Below are positions 11,033-21,271 of a stretch of DNA of 64,000 nucleotides, one piece after another. Position numbers and translations under genes: made by a program. Under the pieces are notes generated by a model. It was not told the origin of the DNA. It worked only from the letters and a program-made list of their open reading frames with translations, and ran no database searches. Numbering within the stretch: the first letter of the stretch is position 1; each line of letters opens with the position of its first letter. Source of the DNA: Multifurca ochricompacta (taxonomy: Eukaryota; Basidiomycota; Agaricomycetes; Russulales; Russulaceae). The DNA lies in assembly GCA_022496185.1 (NCBI GenBank), contig WTXG01000085.1, positions 1 to 64,000 of the forward strand. The letters run 5' to 3'.

Positions 11033-12686
11033 TATGTGTGATCACAATCTTGTCAGACCAATGGAAAATCAAAGCCATGATTGTTAAGTCAACCTTCCTT
11101 AATAGGAAGGAGATCAGACCAACATGCTGGTCCATGCGATGCAATGTAGTTGCTGCTCTATGCAGCCTGTAGATACACACAGGCCTTGTTTCAGTAAAAT
11201 AAATTGATAATTAGATTATAGAATAGTCTAAAGTAGTCTAGAGTGTATTTTAGATAGTGCCAGACCAGCAGAATTGATCATGCATTAATAAAACAGTTGC
11301 ATCATGATTTTCAAGAGAGTGGATCACTGATAACAGTTTTATTTTACATCGCACTGTTGATCTGCTTTGATATTTCATAGGATAACACTAGAATATATTT
11401 ACAGAAACCCTGTAGCATACATCAAATTTAATCTTGTCATTTGTTTGCTACAGATGTATTTTATCATTACATTTCTGCTGATCTTGTCAATGACCAATGA
11501 CCACTTATACCTGCCAAACCTGCTGCACAGGTACAGGTTTCTGGCAGGTTGGGAGTTGTATACCTGTACCCGTACCCATCAAAACCCATGGTGCTTACCT
11601 GTGCGGGTATGAAAACCCTTGCTGATCCCTAATAACCACACAGAATGCAAAATAATTTGATGAACACATAGACATTGGCAGGGGTAACCCCTGGATAATT
11701 GTTTTGATACCTGGGTTACCCATAAAAAGAAATGTGTGCAAGTTCTTTACTTGCATTGTGCATTTCGGACATCCAGCCTGGGACATCCCAGTCAAGGAGA
11801 TATGCACTTGGACACAACACATTCATTTATGGCTACTCAAGATCCCTCAAAGATTCCTATTTTATGTTCATAAGATTAAGATAATTTATTATTCCATTTT
11901 TATTTTATTATTCTGGTTTCAATTTTATATGAGCGTGACTGTTCTTTGCATTTCTGTGCATTTTGGATAAATGGCCCAGGCCATCCCAGTCAAGGAGATA
12001 AGCACTTGGACACAACATGTTCATTTATGGCTACTCAAGATCCCTCAAATATTGTTGGTTTATGTTCAGAAGATTAAAAGGATCCTTTATTTACATTATT
12101 ATTTTATTATTCTTGTTTCATTTCATACAAGTGTGACTGTCCTGGTGCATTTAAGTCAACCTTCCTTAATAGGAAGGAGGTCAGACCACCATGCAATGCA
12201 ATGTAGTCACTGCCCCATGCAGCTTGTAGATACACATGGGCCTTGTTTCAGTAAACTAATTTGATAATTAGATTATATTATAGTCTAAAGTAGTCTAGAG
12301 AGTATTTTAGATAGTGCCAGACTGGCAGAATTGGTTGCACATTGATAAAACAGGTGCATCATGATTTTCAAGAAGTGGATCACTGATAACACTTTTATTT
12401 TACATCGCACCATTGATCTGCTTTGATATTTCATATGATAATACTAGAACATATTTAAAGATACCCTATAGCATACATCAGATGAGATCTTATATTTTTG
12501 TGGCTGCAGATGTGTTTTATCTTAGAATTTCTACTGATCTTGTCAATGCATGATTGGCACCTATACCTGCCAAACCTGCCATGCAGGTATGGGTTTCCAT
12601 GGGTTGGGAGCTGTATACCCATACCCATACCCGGCAAAACCCATGGCGCTTACCCACGCAGGTATGAAAACCCTTGACAATCAATA

Positions 12687-13038
12687 CCTGTGGCCCTTCC
12701 CTGTGACTGGTTTTGTTGTTGTTTGCAGCCTGTTTACTTATGTTGACCCTTATCTTGTTATCTCATATCTTTGTATCTTACAATGGACACTTACTTAGTT
12801 CCCTATCAGAAGCCAGGCTTTATGCCCTCTGCTTCTGGATATTTGGGCCCCACTCTCCTCCACAATAACACCTTAGATAATCACCTTCTACTTACATATA
12901 TAAGTCTGTCATATCTCCCCTGTAGACCTCAGACTTGACTTATTGAATACATTGGTGTTTGTCTTCTGGACAAGTCCCTTTGAAACTTCAACTAGAATTG
13001 TCTCAGTGCTCTTGGCACTTTCTGCTCAACATCATCTT
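12687..13038 (+). repeat. Gypsy-5 5' LTR, left surviving piece (family 2)
   Basis: It matches the middle of the Gypsy-3 LTR: ..CACTTACTTAGTTCCCTATCAGAAGCCAGGC.., TATATAAGTCTG at about 12897, and ..TTGGCACTTTCTGCTCAACATC. At 13038 it is interrupted by hAT-Y, and the same LTR continues without loss at 62923 after the 8-bp duplication ATCATCTT. The first part of the LTR is outside the window, beyond hAT-X copy B. Confidence 0.9.
13031..13038 (+). other. Left 8-bp TSD of hAT-Y (ATCATCTT)
   Basis: Identical to 62915-62922. The flanks join into one continuous family-2 LTR (..CTCAACATCATCTT|AGGGAGCAGCCCC..), which matches Gypsy-3 CTCAACATCGTCTTAGGG. Confidence 0.9.
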
Positions 13039-13352
13039 TAGTGATGTGCCTGGCCTGGCTCAGAGTAGCTAAAAGCTGAAGCCACTGGCTCAGGCCATGG
13101 CTTTTGACCATAATTTTAGCACATACAAGTGCAATAGCAATTGTAATGGGTGCAACAATCCTGATTACAGGGAAAGATTAGATAAGATGATAAAAAGCAT
13201 CCTTAATTAAGTAGACAATGAAAATGATGAAAATGCCTGTCAAAAGCTGCACAGAATGTGGAGATTGATGCATGTGTAAGGTTTGAGGTAGTCAGAGATG
13301 AACAGCCCTGCTTGTACAGCAATAATATGCCTATATTGACAATACCAAGAGC

Positions 13353-13394
13353 CTGCAGCCCCAAGAGGACAAGATCAGCTCCTACTATACCTAG
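13353..13394 (+). repeat. Short motif shared with the LTR at 41936-42840
   Basis: A 23-bp word beginning CTGCAGCCCCAAGAGGAC at 13353-13375 recurs exactly at 42106-42128 and 42204-42226. Here it lies between hAT-Y sequence and the Gypsy-A LTR remnant. I cannot tell which element owns it. Confidence 0.5.
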
Positions 13395-13677
13395 ATACAA
13401 TGTATCTAATACAGGTGTATTTGACTTCACAGAACCCCTCTTGAACTCCCTAAGTAGCAGCTTTGAGGAGCCTTCTTCCCAGTAGCTCTGCAGGGCTGAT
13501 TGCCACTGCTTTCAACTTCATTTTCTGCATGTGTCCCCTCCATATCATTGTGAGGACTTGAAACTTTGACCTGACTTAGATCCTCTCTATCTGAACTCAA
13601 ATCTTGAATGTGCCCAGATCCTGAGGGCCTTTGGACACTGACACCACAACTGGACACAGCAGGCACCTGGCTGTGAC
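13395..13677 (+). repeat. Gypsy-A 5' LTR remnant
   Basis: The sequence from about 13404 (TATCTAATACAGG) to the end ..CCTGGCTGTGACA at 13677 resembles the 3' half of the LTRs at 47419-48147 and 48296-50250: same order of CTTGAACT..CCTAAG, ..AGGAGCCTTC, ..GCCACTGCTT.CAACTT. The 5' part is missing or unrecognisable, so no TSD could be checked. The left boundary is approximate. Confidence 0.6.
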
Positions 13678-13689
13678 AGCCACAGTCCT

Positions 13690-14925
13690 AAATGAAAGAA
13701 CAAGAGTTGCGTACACTCTAGGGCTGCTACAAGGGCCCCAAGTGGATTGATGGGTGGTCAACCAAATCAAGTGGTTGACCAACATCAAGGAGGGGAACAT
13801 CTGGGTCCCATACATTTGGGACAAATTCAGACAAATATTCTGAGAAGCATGGGCCAACATAGTGGCTGGACAGAAAGCACTGTGAGCACTGGATCACTTA
13901 CAAATGCAGGACTCTAATATTGATGACTATATTGGTGCACTTGCCAATGCCCTTTGATCCATGAACAATGAGCAATGCCTCGCCCTTCAAAGTAAATTCA
14001 AAGGGGATGAGGATTTTTATATCGCTTGAATGATGTGGCCTTCATTTGAGCACTAATCTCACACCATGTATTTAGATCACCTATTAGAGCAATGACAGTA
14101 ACTGTGCCTTTACATGGGGTGAAACCAATGGCCAACATAAATGCACTCATAGACAGTGGAGCAACAGAGAATTTCATAAATTTCAAAACCATAATCAAAT
14201 ACTGACTCCCTATGAAGCAATTAACCATCCCTAAGTGACTACAAAATGCTGATGGATCTCCCAACATGACTTGGCACATCACACAATGCATCAATCTTCA
14301 CATTGTTACAAATGATAGAGAACAATGACATTGATTTTATGTTGCCTCAATTGGAACCAACGAAGTAATCTTGGGATACCTGTGGTTCACAGCAACTAAT
14401 CCTTGGATAAACTGGACCAAGGGACATCTTACAGACAAACTCAAATTTTAATTACCAATGGAACAGATTAAATGACTTAATATCGCACAAGAATTAGCAA
14501 TCAAAGTGAAAGACAAAATTGAACAATCCTGGGACCAGATCATTCCATTGGAATATCATTGACACCAAAAGGTATTCAGTGACCAGGAGGCTCAACACTT
14601 CCTGGCTGAGCAACCCTGGGATCACAAAATCAAATTGAAGCCTGATGCCCCTGCAATGTTAGATTGTAAAATTTACCCACTTGGACTGGGTGAACAAGAT
14701 GCCCTAAACAGGTTTCTGGAAGAACATTTGCAGAAAGGTTACATCTTGGCCTTGAAATCACCATATGTGTCCCTGTTTTTCTTCATCAAAAAGAAGGACA
14801 GAAAACTCTGACTGGTTCAAGATTATTGTAAACTCAATAGCTGGACAATCCACAACACATATCCACTCCCTCCCATCCTGGAATTAATTGATTGCATTTG
14901 TGGTAGCACATTATTTACTAAGATG
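13690..14925 (+). pseudogene. Gypsy-A gag, protease and start of reverse transcriptase
   Basis: With stops and frame changes one can read a gag segment (..WAN..ALDHLQMQDSNIDDYIGALANAL) near 13840-13950, an aspartic protease (NALIDSGATENFI, about 14142-14180; then VILGYLWF, the flap/ILG block at about 14368-14392), and the RT N-terminus (DCKIYPLG, EEHLQKGYI, FFIKKKDRKL, LVQDYCKLN..) up to LFTKM at 14925. There hAT-X copy D intervenes. The zinc knuckle of gag is not recognisable. Too damaged to make a product. Confidence 0.8.
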
Positions 14926-16325
14926 TAGTGATTGGCAGGGGTAACCCTGGGGTATCGTCGTTGGTACCCGTACCCGTACCCGTGGGTTACCCGCGGGTCA
15001 CCCGTGAAAACGCGTGCAAGTTCTTTACTTGCATCGTGCATTTTGGATACCCGGCCCAGGCCTTCCTGGACCAAGAAGATACACAACGCGTTCATTTGTG
15101 GCTGCTTAAGATCCCTCAATGACTCTTATTTTATGTTCAGAAGATTAAGATAATTCATTATTCCATTTTTATTTTATTATTCTGCTTTCAATTTTATACA
15201 AGCACAACTAAAATACAGTATACAGAGATGATTAGATAGGATGTTATAGAACATTGATGAAAAGCCTGTCAGATAACCACACAGAATGCAAAATAATTTG
15301 ATGAACACATAGCAATTTGCAGGGGTAACCCCTGGATAATTGTTTTGATACCTGGGTTACCCATAAAATGAAACGCGTGCAAGTTCTTTACTTGCATCGC
15401 GCATTTCAGACATCCGGCCCGGGACATCCCGGTCAAGGAGATACGCACTTGGACACAACGCGTTCATTTATGGCTACTCAAGATCCCTCAAAGATTCCTA
15501 TTTTATGTTCATAAGATTAAGATAATTTATTATTCCATTTTTATTTTATTATTCTGGTTTCAATTTTATACGAGCGTGACTGTTCTTTGCGTTTCTGCGC
15601 ATTTCGGATAAATGGCCCGGGCCATCCCGGTCAAGGAGATAAGCACTTGGACACAATGCATTCATTTATGGCTACTCAAGATCCCTCAAATATTGTTGGT
15701 TTATGTTCAGAAGATTAAAAGGATCTTTTATTTACATTATTATTTTATTATTCTGGTTTCATTTCATACAAGCACGACTGTCCTGGTGCGTTTAAGTCAA
15801 CCTTCCTTAATAGGAAGGAGGTCAGACCACCATGCATGCAATGTAGTCACTGCCCCATGCAGCTTGTAGATACACGCGGGCCTTGTTTCAGCAAACTAAT
15901 TTGATAATTAGATTACAATACAGTCTAAAGTAGTCTAGAGTGTATTTTAATAGTGCCAGACTGGCAGAATTGGTCGCGCATTAATAAAACAGATGTATCA
16001 TGGTTTTCAAGAAAGTGGATCACTGATAAGGATTTTATTTACATCGCACCATTAATCTGCTTTGATATTTTGTAGGATAATACTAGAACATATTTAACAC
16101 AACCCTGTAGCATACATCAGATGAGATCTTGTATTTTTGTGGCTGCAGATGTGTTTTATCTCGGAAATTCTACTGATCTTGTCAATGCATAATCGGCGCC
16201 TATACCTGCCAAACCCGCCGCGCGGGTACGGGTTTCCACGGGTTGGGAGCCGTATACCCGTACCCGTACCCGGCAAAACCCGTGGCGCTTACCCGCGCGG
16301 GTATGAAACCCTTTGACAATCACTA
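14926..16325 (+). mobile_element. hAT-X copy D, complete, TSD CTAAGATG
   Basis: Complete 1400-bp copy, TAGTGATTGGCAGGGG..GACAATCACTA, flanked by CTAAGATG at 14918-14925 and 16326-16333. It is one of the CG-rich, least decayed copies: TACCCG repeats near both ends (14967-15010 and 16225-16310), then three related internal units (about 14926-15245, 15290-15590, 15590-15800). Each unit has CATTTATGGCTACTCAAGATC or a variant and ends in an AT-rich TTTTATTATTCTG stretch; units 1 and 2 also hold the GCAAGTTCTTTACTTGC hairpin. The apparent ORFs come from the repeats and I do not consider them coding. It interrupts the Gypsy-A RT. Confidence 0.95.
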
Positions 16326-16384
16326 CTAAGATGGATGTCTGTTGGGGTTACAACAACATCCAGATTGTTCTGGAAGACTGATGG

Positions 16385-16978
16385 TGTAACACCTGGTGCA
16401 GGTGTTCAGCACAACATGTGACTTGGTCATGTAGCATAACTATGAGTTCTAGTGCACACTGTGTTACAAGTGTACAGAGTTGGATGAGGAGTCAATACCA
16501 AGGAGCTAATCCCCTGATACTGGTGAGCAGAAGAGTGCCAAAAGCACTGAGATGTTTCAGAGCCAGGTCTTAGAGATCACCCAGAAGGTAATGCACCAAG
16601 TTGATTAAGAAGTCAAGTCTAAGGCATACAGGCTATCTAAGTGGGCCCTATATACATAATAGAAGTCAGAGTCTGAATTGGAGTAAAGTACTCAGCATAT
16701 CAACAAAGTCATAATATAACTACAAGGGGAAATGGAGCAAAGGTGGGCCAGGTGAGAATATACATAGATGTATCTGGTATAGTTGTGATTCTGGTGGGAA
16801 AATATGTAAGAGTCCTGATGTAAGGTATGAGTCATAGATAAGCAAGAAGTCAAGTCATAGATAAGTAACAAACAGATGCAAATGCAGTCACCACACAGTC
16901 AACGAGAGCCAAGCACAGTCAAACAACGAGTCACATGACAAGCAAAAAGGAAAAGACAATGCAATGGGGTTTGTAACA
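16385..16978 (-). mobile_element. Solo gypsy LTR (family 1), minus strand, TSD GATGG
   Basis: 594 bp, on the minus strand beginning TGTTACAAACCCC and ending CACCAGGTGTTACA. GATGG at 16380-16384 and 16979-16983 is its duplication, and removing it rejoins the Gypsy-A RT (..IQIVLED|WKATFKTN). Same family as Gypsy-1 and Gypsy-7. Confidence 0.94.
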
Positions 16979-18114
16979 GATGGAAAGCCACATTCAAAAC
17001 TAATTGTGGCCTCTATGAGCCAAATGTTATGTTTTTTGGTCTAACTAATTCCCCCACAATGTTCCAAACCATGATGAATGCCAAGTTCAAAGAGGAACTC
17101 AATGATCATGATGCCAATGGAAAAGCTTGGTTTACAGTTTATATGGATGATATCTTAATTCATACTGATCACAATCTTGCCAATCATTGGGCAAAGGTGC
17201 ATCATGTCCTCGATAAGCTCAATCAACTAGACCTCTATCTTAAACCAGAAAAATGTGCTTTTGAACAAGACCAAATAGAATACCTGGGACTTATACTCAA
17301 AGCAAATCAAGTACACATGGATCCAGTAAAGGTCAAAGGAGTTGCCACATGGAAGATCCCCACTACCATCAAAGAAGTTTGATCTTTCTTGGGATTCTGT
17401 CAGTTCTATCACTGCTTTATTCAAGGATTTAGTAAATTAGCTGCACCCTTAAATGCCTGCACTAGTGCAAAGAACCCATGGAAGTGGATGGATGTTGAAC
17501 AGAATGCATTTGACACTCTTAAACAACACATAACCTCACAACCAGTGCTTGCACAACCAAATTTTGAACAACCCTTCATTGTGGATACAGATGCCTCTGG
17601 GTATGCCATTGGTGCCACCTTAAGCCAAAAGGATAACAATGGACATTTACATCCCATTGCATATCTCTCAAAAACATTAGACAAAATGCAACATAATTGG
17701 GATATATATGACTGTGAATTATTTGCAATCATGGTTGCATTTTGCTTATGGTGCCAATATCTTCTTGGTGCTTGCCACAAGGTACAGATCTGCACAGATC
17801 ACAACAACCTGCAGTACTTCAGAGAGCCACAAAAATTCAATTGACATCAAGCACATTGGCTCCAAGAACTTGCTGATTTTGACTTCTCCCTGGAACACCT
17901 TCCAGGGAAACTTCACATGGTGGCAGACATGCTTTCACAATGACCTGATGTGGATCAGGGAATGGCTGATAATGAGACAGTTATGGTCTTACCAGATCAA
18001 TTATTTCTCTGAACAATACAACTGTCCAAATGCCTGTTCCCAGAAGGCATGGCTGAATGACATGAGATCCTCTCTTGTCATCATGACCATGTTCTAGCAG
18101 GACATCCAGGAATC
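16979..18114 (+). pseudogene. Gypsy-A reverse transcriptase core, RNase H and start of integrase
   Basis: RT continues with KATFKTN, EPNVMFFGLTNSPTMFQTMM and the catalytic YMDDILIHT (about 17140-17166), then LDLYLKPEKC.., the connection and RNase H with IVDTDASGYAIGATLSQ, WDIYDCELFAI and ICTDHNNLQYF. One TGA (17380-17382) and others split it. A region rich in Q/L (..VMVLPDQLF..) leads to the integrase zinc domain (..HDHVLAGHPGICHE), which the LTR at 18115 interrupts. The divergence from Gypsy-3 and Gypsy-7 is large, so this is a separate lineage. Confidence 0.88.
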
Positions 18115-18688
18115 TGTCATGAACTGACACCCTAGAAGACCTCCTGACCCTCTAGAAATCCCTAGATGCTCCCAGAGACCTTGCAGAACCCTCAGAGATG
18201 AAGATAACCCTAGATTAAGACCAGAGAAGGGCCAGTCCGGACCAGAGCTGGACTCCTGCCAAATTGGAGACCTGTGGGAAGAATACTAACAGAACCCCAC
18301 AATGCCTAAACAGCAGTCCACAAACTGTGGACTGTGGACTGCAGATTTCTAAGCCCAAAAGTGGGGCTATTCTCATTGGTGGATCAGTAGGGAGTTAAAG
18401 CGAAGTTAACCTCCCCTAAAGTGGTGCACAGACCAAAGTCCCAGTTGTAATTACATATATAAACCCTTTTGGAATAGAATGGACAGCTCCAGACTGTCCA
18501 CTTGTGATCCAGTTCCTGATTACCTAGGAGATTAGCCCCACCTTGTGGAAGGCTTCTCATCCCTTGCCTTTGAGCTGTTCGCTTCGTCTTCCTGCACTTT
18601 CACCCTCACTCTCATCTCTTGCCCACTTCCAAATCCTTTCCCCTCATATACAACCCACTGTCCAGGCAGTTGACAGTGAGTTGTAACA
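18115..18688 (+). mobile_element. Solo LTR, family 3, TSD GAATC
   Basis: 574 bp starting TGTCATGAACTGAC and ending GTTGTAACA, flanked by GAATC (18110-18114, 18689-18693). It has ATATATAAACC near 18453. The sequence is not obviously like the other LTRs in the window. Confidence 0.9.
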
Positions 18689-19116
18689 GAATCAAGAAAA
18701 CTATAAGAAAAGTGCTGATGGAATACAACAGCAACAGCCTGAAAGAATTTGTCTGAGATTATGTCCAGGGTTGTGCCAAATGTCAAGAAAGTAAACCAAA
18801 GCTAACTAAGAAAGTCCCTCTATTTCCATTCAACATGCCAACCTCAGCTGGCCCATTTCAATACATAGCAATGGATCTTATCACAGATCTCCTGCCCTTG
18901 GGATGCTATGATGTGGTACTTACAATTGTGGATCAAGGCTGTTCAAAATCAGCAAAATTCATCCCTTGCTTGAAAAATATCTCTGGTGAAGGAGTTGCCA
19001 CCCTGTATTACAGACATGTCTTTCCCACCTTTGGCATCCCTAAGTGTATTATTTCTGATCATGACCCCCAGTTTACCTCCCACTTTTCTTGCAAATTCAC
19101 CTGTGTATTGGACATC
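18689..19116 (+). pseudogene. Gypsy-A integrase, central part
   Basis: Second half of the zinc domain (YVQGCAKCQESKPK), then the catalytic core: IAMDLITDLLP (first D, about 18868) and IISDHDPQFTS (second D, about 19062). It breaks at LDI (19116), where the LTR starting TGTTATGC is inserted. The sequence resumes at 29071 with HQNLSTTFHPWTD, so the core was intact before insertion apart from point stops. Confidence 0.88.
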
Positions 19117-19138
19117 TGTTATGCTCAGAGGGGCATAC

Positions 19139-19732
19139 TGTTACAAACCCTGCTGCGTTGTCTCTTTCATTTACTTGGCATGTGACTTGTTGCTTGGCTT
19201 TGTTTGACCTTTGTTGACTGTGTTATGACTGACTTTGTGGTTGTTTGTTCCTTATCTATGACTCAACTTCTTGCTTATCTGTGACTCATACCTTACATGT
19301 GGACTCTTATGTATTTTCCCACCAGAATTGTGACTATACTGGATTTGTCTCCATATATTCTCACCTGGCCCACCTTTGCTCTGTTTCCCCTTTTAGTTAT
19401 ATTGTGACTCTGTTGATACACCAAGTACCTTACTCCAATTCAGACTCCGACTTCTATTACATATATAAGGCCCGCCTAGATAGCCCTGTATGCCTTAGAC
19501 TCAACTTCTTAATCAACTTGGTGCATTACCTTCTGGGTAGTCTCTAAGAACTGACCTCTGAATTGTCTCAGTGCTTCTGGCACTTTTCCACTCAACAGTA
19601 CTAAGGGATTAGCTCCTTGGTATTGACTCATCACTCAACTCCATATGCTCATAATGCAGTGTACACTGACCTCGTAGTTCCACTATGTGACTTAGTCACA
19701 TGTTGTGCTGAATGCCCACACCAGGCATTACA
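19139..19732 (+). repeat. Gypsy-7 5' LTR (family 1)
   Basis: TGTTACAAACCC..GGCATTACA, with TATATAAGG at about 19462. Differences from the 3' LTR that I checked are mainly C/T or G/A at ancestral CG (for example TTACAAA versus TTATGAA), with at least one G/T transversion. Confidence 0.92.
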
Positions 19733-19752
19733 TTAAGTCAAGTCTCCCCACC

Positions 19753-21271
19753 ATGGCTTCATCCAGTTGAAGCCAGACCTTGCACAATGAAGAACTCATT
19801 GACTGCTGAGACAAGGATAATCTTTCACAACAGATCCTTGGCTCTGCCATCTGGAAAGATTTTGAAACCAAGTTTGGATACTACATCTATCACAACAACC
19901 AGTACCAGCCAGTTGAGTACAATGAACAGAAAAGGGTTTGGTACTGTATCTGTTACTCTAGAAGCCAGTGTTCCTGGGTTACCACAGGACCTGCCCCACC
20001 AGAATACAGCCTAGGACCCTGGAGAGAGAATCCTCCAGCTATCATCACAGATTCAGAACCTGAAGAATACATTGAGGAAAACAGTGAAGATGCACAGGTC
20101 ATAGCCACTAGTTTTATGGCTCAGACAGTTGCACCAGAGATCACCACATTCAGTAGACCTGCTTTGGTATCTCCCCAGATTACACAACAAACCTCTGATA
20201 CTCTGACTATTGTTCTTCCCACCATGTCCACCATTGCCACACAGTTACCTGACCCCACTCCAGTTGCTCCAGTACCAAACCTCCCTCCCCCATCAGGATG
20301 CCTTTCGGGAGTCCTGCCAACCACCTTCACTGGTGACTGCTCTCAAAGCAAAAAGTTCATGCTTGAGTTCAAGATGTTCAAAAACTTCAACCACAATGTC
20401 CCACAGATTGTCAACCCCTTCCAACACACCAACCTTTTCCTTTCACTCATCAGAGGGGATGCTGTTGATGATTGGACTATGGAGCAGATAGAATGGCTGA
20501 ACAACAGGATTACAGCTGGAACCAGAACCACAGATGAGGATCTGTGGGATATAGTGGTGCAATGATTTAGAGACACCTTCATGGATGGGCAGGCCAAGCA
20601 GAAGGCTGCCAGAGAGTTAAAAGCTCTGAAAATGGAAAGGGGCAATTTGGATGGGTATGTCACCAAGTTTCGCAACCTGGCCAAGAGGGCAGGGTATGAT
20701 GTAAACAAAGAGGCCACCCTCAACCTCTTCTCCCAGGGACTGCCCAATCCCCTGGTAAAGAACATTATTCAGTTTCATCACCCTGAGTCCTGGGGCCAGT
20801 GGATGAATACTGCAAGGAGACAGCAACAAGATTATCTGGATTTCCAGACACGCTTTGGTGTAGACATGAAGAAGGGGAAAACCGAGAGCAGTGGAAGGTG
20901 GTGTTCAGAGTAAAACCCACAACATCAAGGGACCCAAATGCCATGGATACCTTGGCAGACCGAACCAAAGCCCACACAGCACTCACCGACAATGAAAAGA
21001 AGACCCTCATGAAGGAGGGACGCTGCTTCCATTGTTGGGCTCAAGGGCATATGTCCTGATTCTGCCCCAAGAAGATGGTTTGTGCTGCTGAAGCTACTGT
21101 AGCTACCACTTCCACCACAGCCCCATTGCCTGCTCCTGTTAAAGAAAACCCAGTAACTGCCCCAAAAACTAAAGAACAGAAGGCTGAGGCAATCTGGGAA
21201 CACATGATGAATGAAGATGAAACAGTGCATGCCCTGCTTGTTGATAAGGCCTTTGGCCAGAAGGATTTTTG
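19753..21271 (+). pseudogene. Gypsy-7 gag
   Basis: From MASSS (19753) the frame can be followed with several TGA stops: an N-terminal block with FGYYIYHNNQYQPVEY, a proline-rich stretch, the retrotransposon gag fold (FMLEFKMFKNFNHNVPQIVNPF, then DWTMEQIEWLNNR, ARELKALKMERGNLDGYV, LFSQGLPNPLVKNIIQFHHP), and a CCHC knuckle (C-FH-C-WAQG-H-MS.F-C at about 21025-21066, with W replaced by a stop). A one-base loss near 20882 shifts the frame. It ends ..QKDF at TGA 21269-21271; pol begins in the -1 frame there. Confidence 0.87.

Larger units (their letters stand above)
8583..11631 (+). mobile_element. hAT-X copy C with 8-bp TSD ATAACCAC, containing Tc1 palindrome 2
   Basis: It starts TAGTGAATAGCAGGGG at 8583 and ends ..CTGATCCCTA at 11631. 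The 8 bases ATAACCAC stand on both sides (8575-8582 and 11632-11639), the TSD size of hAT transposons. Without the Tc1 insert (9411-11032 plus TA) it is about 1.43 kb, the family length. Three internal units are recognisable by the ACTTGCAT hairpin and CATTTGTGGCTACTCAGGATC. The terminal motifs are degraded and CG is largely lost, so this is one of the older copies. No transposase. Confidence 0.9.
8303..12686 (+). mobile_element. hAT-X copy B, interrupted by copy C
   Basis: B resumes after copy A with first-unit sequence (..GTGCAAGTTCTTTACTTGC..), is interrupted at 8582 by copy C (8583-11631) and resumes at 11632 with ..ACACAGAATGCAAAATAATTTG. Its second and third internal units follow, then the right subterminal repeats. 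The end at 12678-12686 is CAATCAATA, one base off the family terminus. To its right lies Gypsy-5 LTR sequence. The left end of B is outside the window. Confidence 0.85.

Noticed and set aside
11704..12264. Recurrent small ORFs in all hAT-X copies with a shared WTQ..HLWLLKIPQ product
   Set aside because: They reflect the nucleotide identity of the repeated internal units. The starts and ends differ between copies, and the product is hydrophobic low-complexity from AT-rich DNA with no family resemblance.
14960..15010. TACCCG arrays as telomere-like repeats
   Set aside because: They occur only at hAT-X ends in inverted arrangement and with other words between them; that is the subterminal binding-site pattern of hAT elements.
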